A stretch of DNA of 64,000 nucleotides from positions 5,456,001 to 5,520,000 of the forward strand of contig CM074763.1 in the NCBI GenBank assembly GCA_037355855.1, in the 5' to 3' direction. Position 1 is the first letter of the stretch, and each line of letters starts with the position of its first letter. Positions 10,801 to 20,060 of the stretch are shown piece after piece. This DNA is from Pseudo-nitzschia pungens (Eukaryota; Bacillariophyta; Bacillariophyceae; Bacillariales; Bacillariaceae). The translations under genes and the position numbers were made by a program. Under the pieces are notes generated by a model. The model was not told the DNA's origin, did no database searches, and saw only the letters and a program-made list of their open reading frames with translations.

Positions 10801-11359
10801 CGACCGTCAAAACGAGCTTGGCATTGGTCTCACTGACGGCACGTTCCAGGAGAAACTTGGGGTAGACCAGTTCCAGGGGCATGTAGGCACCCCCCGCCTT
10901 GAGAACGGCAATGAGCGCCACACAGTATTGGACACCGCGGGGGAACATCGTGCCCACGACGGCATCGGGACCGACTCCGTAGTCCTCGATGAGAATCACG
11001 GCGAGCCTGTCCGTGATTTCATCGAGCTCGCGGTACGTCAGCTCGATCGTTCCCTCATCGGGTTCGGAGGAATCTTCGTTCGTGCTGTTGGTGTTGGTGT
11101 TGCTGTAGGAGGACGCGTAGTCGACAATGGCAATGGCGTCGGGGGTCACCTTGGCTTGTTCGATGAACAACTCGTGGAGACACAGCTCGTCAAAGTTTCT
11201 GTCGGCGTACGGGCTGTTTTCCATGGTGGACGAAGTTTTGGGACTGCCGTTGGTGTTGGTGTTGGCGTTTTGCTCAACAATGCAGCAATGAACAGGAAAT
11301 AATGGGGGGAATCGTGCGATATATTGTCGACGCGGAGACAAACTGCTCGCCGGTCTCAA
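7832..11359 (-). CDS. NRPS-like adenylation-carrier-reductase enzyme (alpha-aminoadipate reductase / carboxylate reductase architecture)
   Basis: One uninterrupted 1175-codon frame with three enzymatic modules. An AMP-binding adenylation domain (about residues 60-640) has the ATP loop SSGTTGVPKG, the YRTGDLGR motif, GRCDFMVKIRGYSV and the AAGKVDRRKLP end motif. A phosphopantetheine carrier domain (about 680-760) has FFEVGGHSLLATKM with the attachment serine. A C-terminal NADPH-dependent reductase/thioester-reductase domain (about 800-1165) has VFLTGATGYLGSHIL and the YAMTK tyrosine-lysine pair. The enzyme should activate a carboxylic or amino acid, load it as a thioester and release it reductively as an aldehyde or alcohol. 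No condensation domain is present. Lys2-type alpha-aminoadipate reductases have this order, but the specificity pocket cannot be read confidently. Translation may start at the second in-frame ATG (11224), since the first 45 residues precede the domain and could be leader or targeting sequence. Confidence 0.88.
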   Translation of the reverse strand: MRPASSLSPRRQYIARFPPLFPVHCCIVEQNANTNTNGSPKTSSTMENSPYADRNFDELCLHELFIEQAKVTPDAIAIVDYASSYSNTNTNSTNEDSSEPDEGTIELTYRELDEITDRLAVILIEDYGVGPDAVVGTMFPRGVQYCVALIAVLKAGGAYMPLELVYPKFLLERAVSETNAKLVLTVEPFNNRFDDPSMVMTLGNKAPFFEDPKAGDRPSYPPASYVAPKADHLAFAVMSSGTTGVPKGICQTHRAAIHSYLDRIVRFPFHTNPETGDLEDRAGAGVFFVWELFRPLIKGATTVCIPDHVLFDPHAVTKFVRDRGITRILWTPSLLQLILDTLTPEEVQDRLGGLRYLWLCGEVVSRHLAVSFTTLCPNVEFLNLYSISECHDVSIGDLKRELGPSEDSEGEVKKYATCGKAIPGVKFYIVDLEQNDDHDTTAETGSMQLVPEGAIGEVYVGGPVVGRGYLNMPEKTAYRFVKNPFWDPEGEDKNLRAPTLYRTGDLGRVLTDTKELEILGRCDFMVKIRGYSVVLGAVETALAKHPKLSSSVVLAVGSEGSRDKKLVAYVVPASWEDPPSASSVRQFLKDHVPPYAIPSTFCVIDALPVAASAAGKVDRRKLPSHETARRLRAFSYDDDDDLADESAKATSRMGPENDTEKGIVEIWSQLLDLSADELSVVDSFFEVGGHSLLATKMVKMINEKFSGDLSIITVMESPTIRDISNAILNEGSADAELSANAIDMQAEAMSLDPSIFPKPSANGDAMSRIRIESSALTNPRVVFLTGATGYLGSHILSELLQNPEITVVCLARAQDDASAKQRLLNTMDKYQLRTSTIESIQSSSDAVDADAAALVMDSRLMAVAGDLSKPLLGMDEKQFKSLALEIDSIIHCGAEVNLIKSYSSLKESNVLGTQEILRLATTNGFVSTKVKPVHYISTNGIFPVDAKAYFSEAELEQDRTTVRLKEDVDLDRFSPFLSEGYAMTKWVAERMCALAESRGLPISVLRPGNMAGSTITGVSNPDDLNYLLIDGILKAGCAPLVDTNYALDLTPVDFAAKAVAQLAAHSPQAAIGQRLHLQSPHKPVPLGTVVEWLNSKRGGETQPIEPVTRAEWMERISASNDKLSSGWLSFEKYFEAYTWLELDSDNLQQALKGSSIECPDFDVALLEKWFPASSL

Positions 11360-12831
11360 GTCGCTTCTCGAGAGTCGGCAACTCGATCGAGAAATTGGTG
11401 TTCTTTCTCAAAAGAGGAAAAATGAGGGAAGAGCGTTCGTGGTAATTTTTTTACGAATACTTGAACGTGCGGTTCGTAACTGTACCCGGTAGTACGAGGT
11501 AACCGGTAGAAGGTTATCGAATTCGGAGAAGGATTCACCTACGGCAAAGTACGGCAAAGTACCGTGAGATTTTGCTAGGTAGCCTGCCGACTGGTGTGGG
11601 CGCCTCGGAACCATGTGCATGCACCTTCGATGGCAGCTGCGGCATTGCACATCTTAGATTTTGAAAATTCGCAATTCAAGAATAATATATCGCGCGCCGG
11701 CTGGGTCTCCGTTGTTCCAAATTTTTGGTCAGATGGGTCAAAAATACCAATCTAAGACCATACCCTACATACTACATACCGTATTTTTAAAGAATAAGGC
11801 TCATATGATACGAACTTTGGTGGTTACGAAGTACGTACGGTAGTACGAAGTGGTTTAGAACCCTACGGTATTAACACTAGTTTCCGACGAACGAAGCGCA
11901 AGTGTGACTTTCCTCAAAAACAAAACAAGAGTAATTCGTACGTACCGGTATGTAAGATTAGGTAAGGTTAGGTCGTTTTACTACTTGAGAATTTCGGGAG
12001 GATAAGTCCTACTCAAAATACGATAGTACGTTCTTCTATTAGTTATTTTCACACTTTTGATATTATTGTATCACTCCTTTGATTTCACATGCTGTGTTTT
12101 CTTGTATGTGTTTTGAGACAACGTGCGCAATCAATACTTCGTATTATTTTGTGATCACCCATGACTTTGTTTCGCTATCTCAATGTTCGATGCGACATAA
12201 CGCATTCTCTTCCGATGATAAAAGAAAGTCGACAAAAGACCCTAAGGTTACCCGGAACCCGGTATGTACGGTTAAATCTTTTCTAAATAATGTAATTTTT
12301 TGATGTCGTGGGAGGGAGAACGAGTTTATGTGTAAACTGTTCCGTGTACCTACTGGTATGTTTCTCGCCCAACTTTCTTCAACAGTCGAGTACGAATATG
12401 TGCCGTACCGTACAATTACGGGTACTGGCACCGTAATACCGTAAGTCCCATGTCCAGATTCAGATGATGATTCCATCATCCCAACAAGCAACAAGCAGGT
12501 ATGTGACCTACCGTACGGCACAGTGCTACCGGTAGGCGCAGCATGAAGTGGTGGGTCCTGCTTTCCACATAAGGTTACTTGTACAGATAGATCGTTGCCC
12601 ATGTCCATTCTGATACACTTGTACAGGCACCGTCATCTACGACTACGAAATTCCCACTAGTCATCCATATTCATACATATCCAAATCAAATCAAATCAAA
12701 TCAAATCAAATAGTAAGTTACATACCCATCCACTCATCCATCAACAAACCATAATATCCGTCTCCATCAAAAAAGAAAATCGAACCAATCATCAACGGTC
12801 AGCTATTGACAAACACAAGTACCAAGACACC
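11360..12831. other. Divergent intergenic region rich in TACGGTAC-type words
   Basis: Shared upstream region of the reductase gene (minus) and the kinase gene (plus). It contains many copies of GGTACG/CGTACG/TACCGGTA and TAAGGTTA-like words, especially 11480-12000 and 12240-12540, and a pentanucleotide repeat (AAATC) of about 5.5 units at 12683-12710. No gene seen. Confidence 0.6.
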
Positions 12832-14973
12832 ATGGGGAAACATCACTTCGGACCAGATGCCAGAAGCGAGGATCTCCCCGAAAGCGAAGCAGGATCTCCC
12901 CGCAAACGTTTGAGGATCACCATTCGAAAACCACCCTCGCCCATTCCGGAGGAAATCGAGCAAGAAAGTTTTCACGGTGGCGACAACGACGACGACGGTG
13001 ATGACGAAGACACCAACCCAAACTACGCTTCCATCGGTGCTTTGCACACACCATCATCACCACCATTGCAAATCAGCCACACCGCCACGAAACTCCGTCG
13101 CAACAAGACGATCCATGATCTCTTCGACGTCCAGCAATTGATCGGGGAGGGTGGATTCGGCAAGGTCTACCGGGCCATCCGCCGTCGCGACGGGGTCGAG
13201 GTGGCCCTCAAGTCGATTCCCATATACCGCCCCGACGACCACGAGGAGAGCCTCCACCGGGAGGTATCGGCCATGGTGGCACTCTCCGATCCGGGGCATC
13301 CCCACGTGTGCCGATTGTACCACCCACCGATGCGGGACCACTCCCACAGCTACCTGGCCATGGAATTCATAGGGGGCGGGGAACTCTTCGAGCAGCTCTG
13401 CGAGAAGGGACCCTTCTCGGAGCGCGACGCGGCAAGGTTCCTCCGCCAGTTCGCAGACGGCCTCCGCTACATCCACTCCAAGGGATACGTCCACGCGGAC
13501 CTCAAGCCCGAAAACCTCCTCATGGGGGCCAATCAAACCTGCCTCAAGATTGTCGATTTCGGGGGGTCGGTTCCGGGCAGCGACGAGTCCGACGTTCGGT
13601 TGCCCCACCACCGGACGGTCGCCTACTCGCCGCCCGAGAGCCTCGCCGCGGCCAGCAACGGAGGCAGAGCCGTCCCGCATCCCACCCCCGAGGGGGACAT
13701 GTTTGCCGCGGGGGTCATCGTCTACACGGTGCTGACCGGGACCCATCCCTTCGATCGGACCAACCAGGCGTCGGACGCGGCCATATCCCGGGCCATTGCC
13801 GAGTGCCTGTATTCCCTGGATCCAGCCGGCGCTGGCGAGAGCACCAGTACCTCGGAGTACCTCGGGACGCACGTCTTTGACCACCGCACGGAGGGACTCA
13901 GTCCGTCCTCGGTGGAGCTGATGAAGAGGCTCCTGCACCCGCGCCCGGAGGGCCGCCTGACGTCGTCGGAATTCTGCACGCACCCATGGATTCTGGGACA
14001 TACCGCGACCACGCACTGCCTGGGTCACCATCCCCGGTTCCGGCAATTCTGGAGGCGACGGTTCCGGGCAGCGATCCTCGAGAAATTCTGGGGGCCGGTG
14101 GTGGCGCACCATAATCAGCAAAACAAGCAACACCACAAGGAGCAGCAAGAACAACAGCGGCGCGGATCGAATCCGCGCGAGACGCAGGGGAAGAAACCAA
14201 AGCTCAAGCGACCGGTCCTTAGACGGAACCAGAGCCTGTCTCTGAAAGATTCCGAAGCAATCTTTCGGTCGATGGACCTGAACGGGGACGGTACCGTCTC
14301 CCTGGAAGAAATGAAACGATGCATGATGGGAAACTCCTCCGTCGTTGAGGGAGATGGAAACACCAAGTTCAAACAGTACATGCTCGACGATATTTTTTCC
14401 AGCGTCGACGAGGACGGTAGCGGGGGAATCGATCTCGGGGAATTCCAGCGCGTCATGGCCAAGCCGTTACCGGGAATCATCGATGCTGGATGCCACCTGG
14501 GCGGGGATAACGAAAGTTTCGGCTCCAGCCACGGCAATGAGCACGTACGGGGATGCATCCTCCAAAAATTTGGGCGAATACCCACCGACGACGAAGCGGC
14601 TGCCCGAGTAACGCTGCGTAAAAATATTTGATAGCATGGACATCAACAACGATGGTGTCCTGCAGCTTTCGGAGGCGATCACCGTGCTGCGGGAGACTCC
14701 CGGACTGGATGAGGACATGATCTCTGCATGGGTACGTGAAACTCCGATAACTGGTCGTTCCCATCCTCTGTGTTTTTCAATCATGAATTGTTTTTGGTTT
14801 TCAATCAATGGGAAGAACCGAATTATGGTGCTTGGACGATGTTGCTAATGCCGTTATTTAAATCATTGCGTGCCATGGTTTGTTTGTAGGCGGACAAGAC
14901 TGATATTGACCTGAATGGGGAAATAGATTTCGAAGAATTTTGCAAAGCAATGATGGATAAAGATGCTACGTGA
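12832..14973 (+). CDS. Calcium-dependent protein kinase with four EF-hands, two exons and one frame break
   Basis: Exon 1 starts at the ATG at 12832. The Ser/Thr kinase domain covers about residues 97-385: P-loop GEGGFGKVY (105-113), VALK lysine (127), catalytic loop VHADLKPEN near 221 (HRD reads HAD), DFG as VDFGGS near 240 and YSPPES for APE. A Gln/Lys-rich linker leads to EF-hand loops DLNGDGTVSLEE and DEDGSGGIDLGE. The annotated frame stops at 14629-14631, but the EF-hand module continues one frame over (DINNDGVLQLSE), compatible with one extra A in the A-run at 14620-14624. A GT-AG intron (14732-14889) then joins to a fourth loop, DIDLNGEIDFEE, and the TGA at 14971-14973. This matches the kinase-plus-calmodulin layout of CDPKs, which phosphorylate targets on calcium rise. 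There is a glycine after Met1 but no good myristoylation context. Confidence 0.85.
14732..14889 (+). other. Intron in the calcium-dependent kinase gene
   Basis: GTACGT donor and TTTGTAG acceptor. Splicing joins the end of the third EF-hand unit in frame to the fourth EF-hand loop. Confidence 0.75.
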
Positions 14974-16316
14974 ACGCAGGGATGAGCTGAAATAAGTTTC
15001 TCCATGCTCGTTTTAGCACTTTTCACGAAACTTTGCGAAAATGAGGGGGAACCATTTCATCATTGTTGCAGCAGCTAGCAGTGAGAATCAGGTTGTTTTG
15101 CTCCGATCGACCTAATCGCATGCAGCGTGATTGGTACCTCAAACCACGGGTACGGTCTCGAGTCGGTTTTCCCCGACATTCCTTTTATGGTAACCGAATA
15201 GATAATCGTGAATATAGTTTGGATTTGAATCTCAATTAATGCTCCTTGAAGTCGAACGCTTTGTTCCTAAAATACGGACTGGATCCGCCAGCGTATGGAA
15301 AGAAAAAGAATTCTGAAGTGGATTGGATGTATTTCAATAACTTTTTTTATTGATCGTTCAAGCGTCAGGAAAAGAATCATGCTATTAAAATTGTAGCGCG
15401 AACATTCATCATGAACCGTTTTTCATCAACCTCTCAAAATGTTAAAGTGACTCTCTGGATGGAATGGACATGCCGGTACATGGTATTTAATCGGTACTGG
15501 TACGAGCGAGTACTGGTACCGTACTATTTTGAATATTGTTGGAGAGTCGTCGTCGCTTCGTTGCACGAGCTGTCTTGTATTAATTAACCTTACTGTATTA
15601 CGAAGTACGAAGTACTTCGGTATGAATTATGATTAGTACGTATTTTCTTTTCGTTTCATGGCGCGATGAAGCAGTCTGAACTGCAACGAACGGTTACCCA
15701 TGCATTTTTAATTTTTATCATTTCACAAGAATGGGATGTTGAAGCATCACGGACAAGGTCACCAACCATGTATATGCCTGAGCGGGTTTGATTTTGACGC
15801 ACGATCTCTGAAGTGCAGAAACATTACAAGAATTGTGATCTGTCCTTCGTGTAATTTTGAGTGAGTGTAGATAGTATAGTCCATTCTTTCTTTCGTACCG
15901 GTAGTGTCAGTTACGGCAAATGAATCGTCTGAGCCTTACGAATGACGGACGGTAATCGCCTTCGACTTTTAACCTTTACTCAGTTCTGGATAAGCCGTAA
16001 ACAAAACAATAGAATATCATGATATTATGAAAATTGGAATCAAGACACACGGAACTCACTTTTGATCATCAAAGGGATCGGAAAATCCCCATTTCATAAG
16101 CGCGATCTTTTCAGACAGGAACGAGGCGAAAGAAATATGACCAAACATGATCGACAGTCAAGTTGAAGGCGTCAAGTTTACATCATTTATGTCACGATCA
16201 CTGGAAACTTGAAACTTGCGAAGGAAACTATTTTGATTTCACCGTATTAAAAGGACAAGTCTCTCATTCTACACCAGGATCTCACAAAAATCAATAACGT
16301 AAAATCGAAAACCAAA
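14974..16316. other. Intergenic
   Basis: No gene seen. Copies of GTACCGTAC, CGGTACTGGTACG and ACGAAGTACGAAGTACTTCGGTA lie at about 15470-15620, among otherwise AT-rich unique sequence. Confidence 0.5.
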
Positions 16317-17081
16317 ATGATTCATCAAGAAACATACTCTGTATCCATCGCCCAATCTTTATTGGATAGTGATACATTCTGGACCGATTCACAAATCTTG
16401 AAGCGCAAAGTTTCATTTTCCCAATCCGACAATGATTACTGCAGCGATGAAACGACCGCGAAGAGAAGGAAGACAGACGTCTCGATCATCAGCGAAGTCG
16501 ATGAGAACGACTTCTCGTGTGTGAGCATTGAATCTTCCAGTTTCTATGACTCAAGCGATTCGGATGAATCAGTTTCTTCTTCCGAACAAGACAAAATTTT
16601 CGGCTGGATGGACACCATTTTGAACGGCGATACAAGTGAAGCCCACATCGACTGCACAACATCATCAGTTTCCGACAATCATTCGGAACTCAGTGACTCC
16701 TTGGAAAGTACCAGGAGTACGGACCCCCTTCCAACCATCGATGAATCGGACCCCTTTTGCGACGAGGTGATCTCGCTTCTGTCGCAAGAGGACAAAGATA
16801 CCGACACCGACAACATCTTCAAAATCATTCAAGAGTCTTTTATTTCCGACCGATTGCTGCAGCACACGCCTCTATCTACAAGCTACGAATCCTCGAGTGA
16901 GGACAATATCGAAAAAAGTCCCTCCTCTTGGAAGTCCAACAGCAACCGCATTCGGTTGTCGCGCGTCGAGATGAGAAAGTGCCTCGAACAACTCGTAAAG
17001 GCTAACCAAAGATCGGCAGAGACGCGAGACATGCTATTAAACTGCAAATTAAATCTGTGCGTAAATCAGAACCAGCAATGA
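16317..17081 (+). CDS. Unrecognised Ser/Asp/Glu-rich 254-aa protein, possibly nuclear
   Basis: Intact single-exon frame from the first ATG after an AT-rich leader. Composition is strongly acidic and serine-rich (SSFYDSSDSDESVSSSEQD), with a short basic cluster AKRRK that could be a nuclear localisation signal. Predicted helices are IAQSLLDSD at the N-terminus and EMRKCLEQLVKANQRSAETRDM at the C-terminus. No domain is recognised. The amphipathic C-terminal helix could mediate protein contacts, but that is a guess. Confidence 0.55.
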   Translation: MIHQETYSVSIAQSLLDSDTFWTDSQILKRKVSFSQSDNDYCSDETTAKRRKTDVSIISEVDENDFSCVSIESSSFYDSSDSDESVSSSEQDKIFGWMDTILNGDTSEAHIDCTTSSVSDNHSELSDSLESTRSTDPLPTIDESDPFCDEVISLLSQEDKDTDTDNIFKIIQESFISDRLLQHTPLSTSYESSSEDNIEKSPSSWKSNSNRIRLSRVEMRKCLEQLVKANQRSAETRDMLLNCKLNLCVNQNQQ

Positions 17082-17255
17082 AAAATCATGCTCGATACGA
17101 ATCTGGCAGCTAAGAACACAAACATACGTACCGTAAATACTAAATAAATTCACAATAACTTTGAATCAAGCTACACAAAATATAACACCTAAGCTTTATA
17201 GAGTATTGTGTTTCACACTTGCACTCGAAGCGAGTTCGAGCTGGTGAATATCTTC

Positions 17256-18903
17256 TCAGGTTGCCTCGTCATCATCATCGTCGTCATCGTCGTCGTCGTC
17301 GTCAACACCCTCAAACCTATTCGCGTCGGTCTCCTTTTGCCGCCGCTCCGCCTGGGATTCGGCAAACTTGAGAGCCTTTGCTGCCTTCCATTTGAAGGCA
17401 ATGGCGATAGACGAAAGCATGCATGCCCAGCAGGCGTAATAGAGATTGGAACCCGGCATGTACCGGCTAAATCGACACGGTGTGACCACACCGTTTTGAA
17501 TGATCGTGCAGTTGTGAATCGTTACGATGTCGGCCATCCCCGACTCGTGCTGAAACCGTGGCAAGCAATCGAATCCAGAAATGGTTGAGGCGATCCCACC
17601 TAAGGTCGGGTTGATCGTATGGAGCAATCGCCCGATCGATTCATTGATGTTGAGAGTATGGAGGAGAACAAACAAGTTTCGTTAGGATTCCATTGGCGTC
17701 GAGAAAGAAGCAGCCTACCAACAGCGGGAATCAACGCACCACTACTCGTACTGCAGAAACCATGTAGGAAAAACACAAGGGGCGCAAAACATGAACGCAG
17801 CCCAAAGCGACGAAAAATCGTTATGAGTGACACAACATAGAATACTTCAACATACTCAGAGTTCCTGTTCGGACGCCAAAACAACAAACGGTCGGCAAAA
17901 CACTCAACACCTTACAAAATAAAATACTTACAAGATAGAGAGGGCAATGACCCAAACAAAGATCAACAACACTGTGGAAAAGAGTTCCGTCCAACCCCCC
18001 TCCTCGACACATTTGATGAAATCGTAGTGCACCAGTATGAAAAACAACGATATGGTTAACGACAGCAATCCCATTAATATCCCAAACAGTGCATCTTGTG
18101 CTTCACCGATAAAGGTTTGGACGCGCAGGTTACCCAATCGAACCTCCTGTTACGGAATGCAGAAAACGAGGAACAAAAAAAAAAACACAACCGGAACATC
18201 ACTCCATCGTGAGAGACATCTCTTTCGCACCACGTTCGATGCCCGAACGCCGAATCCACCCAACGATGCGTCGTTTCCTTTTCGTCGTCGGTGCTTGATT
18301 TGCGCTTCTTACCAGACGAGTGGAACTCAAAAAGACGACAAAGGCAGCCACGCAATGAATCCACCAATACCGCAGCGTGAAGGACACCGAAACGATTTCA
18401 TCGATCGACAAAATGTCCTTCGACGTGCTCCATTCGTTAAGGGTGTAGATACAAGACGCCAGAGTAAACCAGGCGCTGTAGTAAATGTTGCTCACTGTGT
18501 ACGCAATGCCACCGGGGCGGGTAGTGCATGCGACCCCCACTATCCACCACACCAGCCAGAACACCAAAAAGGACCCCTCGAGGTATCCGTTCCTGCACTT
18601 GGTGTAATTAAAACTCAGGCAACCCCCGAGATTGCTCTGGCACCGGTCCAGGATCAGTACTATCAAGGCCATGACAAAGGTAAGGATGCCAAAGATCATG
18701 CCGGAGGCCCATGCGCTTTTGCGCAATTCCCCGGGAACTTTGGAAATGGACGTGAAGTTGATCAACGAAAACATGAGGATGCAGAGGTACCCCATCCATC
18801 GGGGATTGTACTCTATGGGTTCTGATTCTTCGTCGTTATTGACATTCTTATCACCGTTGTTCTCTGCGGGAGCCGCAGCTGTCGTTGCTTCATCTGACGC
18901 CAT
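17256..18903 (-). CDS. Multi-pass membrane protein of unknown function, four exons
   Basis: Minus-strand gene with exons 18313-18903, 17932-18146, 17719-17864 and 17256-17599. All three introns have GT-AG ends and the phases agree, giving about 431 residues. The N-terminus is acidic and cytosolic-looking, then come about seven to nine hydrophobic helices: WMGYLCILMFSLINF, MIFGILTFVMALIVLIL, FLVFWLVWWIVGVA, WWIHCVAAFVVFL, LFGILMGLLSLTISLFFILV, LFSTVLLIFVWVIALSIL and FAPLVFFLHGF, and a last one near YYACWACMLSSIAIAF. The loop RYMPGSNLYYACW and the following FKWKAAKALKFAES look conserved-family-like. The C-terminus is a run of 12 aspartates before EAT. I do not recognise a transporter family. 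The third exon is the least certain. The gene is divergent from the lactonase gene. Confidence 0.65.
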
Positions 18904-20060
18904 GCTTTTGTCGATTATTTTTCCTGCAAAGGAATTAATCCGTTCCTCTTGTGCATCAAGATCGTAGAATTCGAGGAGGAGACCCCGTTGATAACTTCTG
19001 TTCTATCGCTTCCTTCCCGTATGGCTTATTGCATTGTTACCAATGGATCAGCAAGCCATGTCACAGTTCTTTACAAAGTGAACCCGCAAAGGATCTTGTG
19101 CCTTGCGCCATAACGGGAACGAAAATATCTCCTTTTTCTTGGAATTTGGACTAAAAATAAATAGTACAAAGGTGAAGTTCTTCGTTTTAATGGTACGAGT
19201 TCCGAAGTACGGTACTGTACATACCGGTACCTGTAGAAGTTCGAAGTAAGCCTTATCTACCGTATCCCTGGTGGTAAAATCTTTATTCAGACTTACGTAG
19301 TACCTTCTACCGTATGTCATACAGGTGCTATGTAAGTACTACGGCATTCGAAATGGCGCTCCTCACTCCGCCGCTAGAGTCAGTCAGTCAAAGCAGTCAT
19401 GTTATTTTTTCTGGACTGAGTGAGTGAGTGAGTCGGTCGATCGATTATTACCGTCCCTCTCCTCGTAACTCTCCTCGTAATTTTAAGGATTACACGTACC
19501 CACCGCTCGTAACCTTACAGTAAAACCTTACTTCTCATTCTCGAATGGTTCAGATCGCAACACAACGTCAATCCAATCTCAAGTTAACCTTAAGATTACT
19601 GTACCGTATTGTACTCGTACTGGTACATTGAATCACACCTTGACTAGTAACAAAACATCTGCCCCATTCAGAATTCAAATTCTTGCGAAACTACGAGTAA
19701 ACCTTACGACCAAGACGAAGGATTTGATTGAATGCTATACCGGTACGAGCATCGAATACAGGATTCACTTTCCTACTGATGCAAAATGCATTCGCAAATC
19801 ACCGTCACACCGCTATCAGGATCCTGCGGAATGGATCTTGTGAAACTGTTGCGCCAAACAACGAATTGAGAATACAAACTCAAGGAACGGCGAAAAATAC
19901 ATGGCCCGACCGTATGCTCCGATGGTTGATTCCGGGTCGAAGCGGTGATTGTCGAAAGTAGAATTGATGTGCACACAAGTTTCCGAAGAGAAGCTTTCAT
20001 CGCTCGGAAAGCTTTTGAGAAGACACGGTCACAAAACTCAACAACCCGCAATCAATAACC
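18904..20060. other. Divergent intergenic region
   Basis: Upstream region of the membrane-protein gene (minus) and the lactonase gene (plus). It is dense in GTACGGTACTGTACATACCGGTACC-like words at about 19200-19330, and TAACCTTA/TTACAGTAAAACCTTAC words at 19500-19640. There is a (GTGA)n/(GTCA)n stretch near 19380-19430. No gene seen. Confidence 0.55.
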
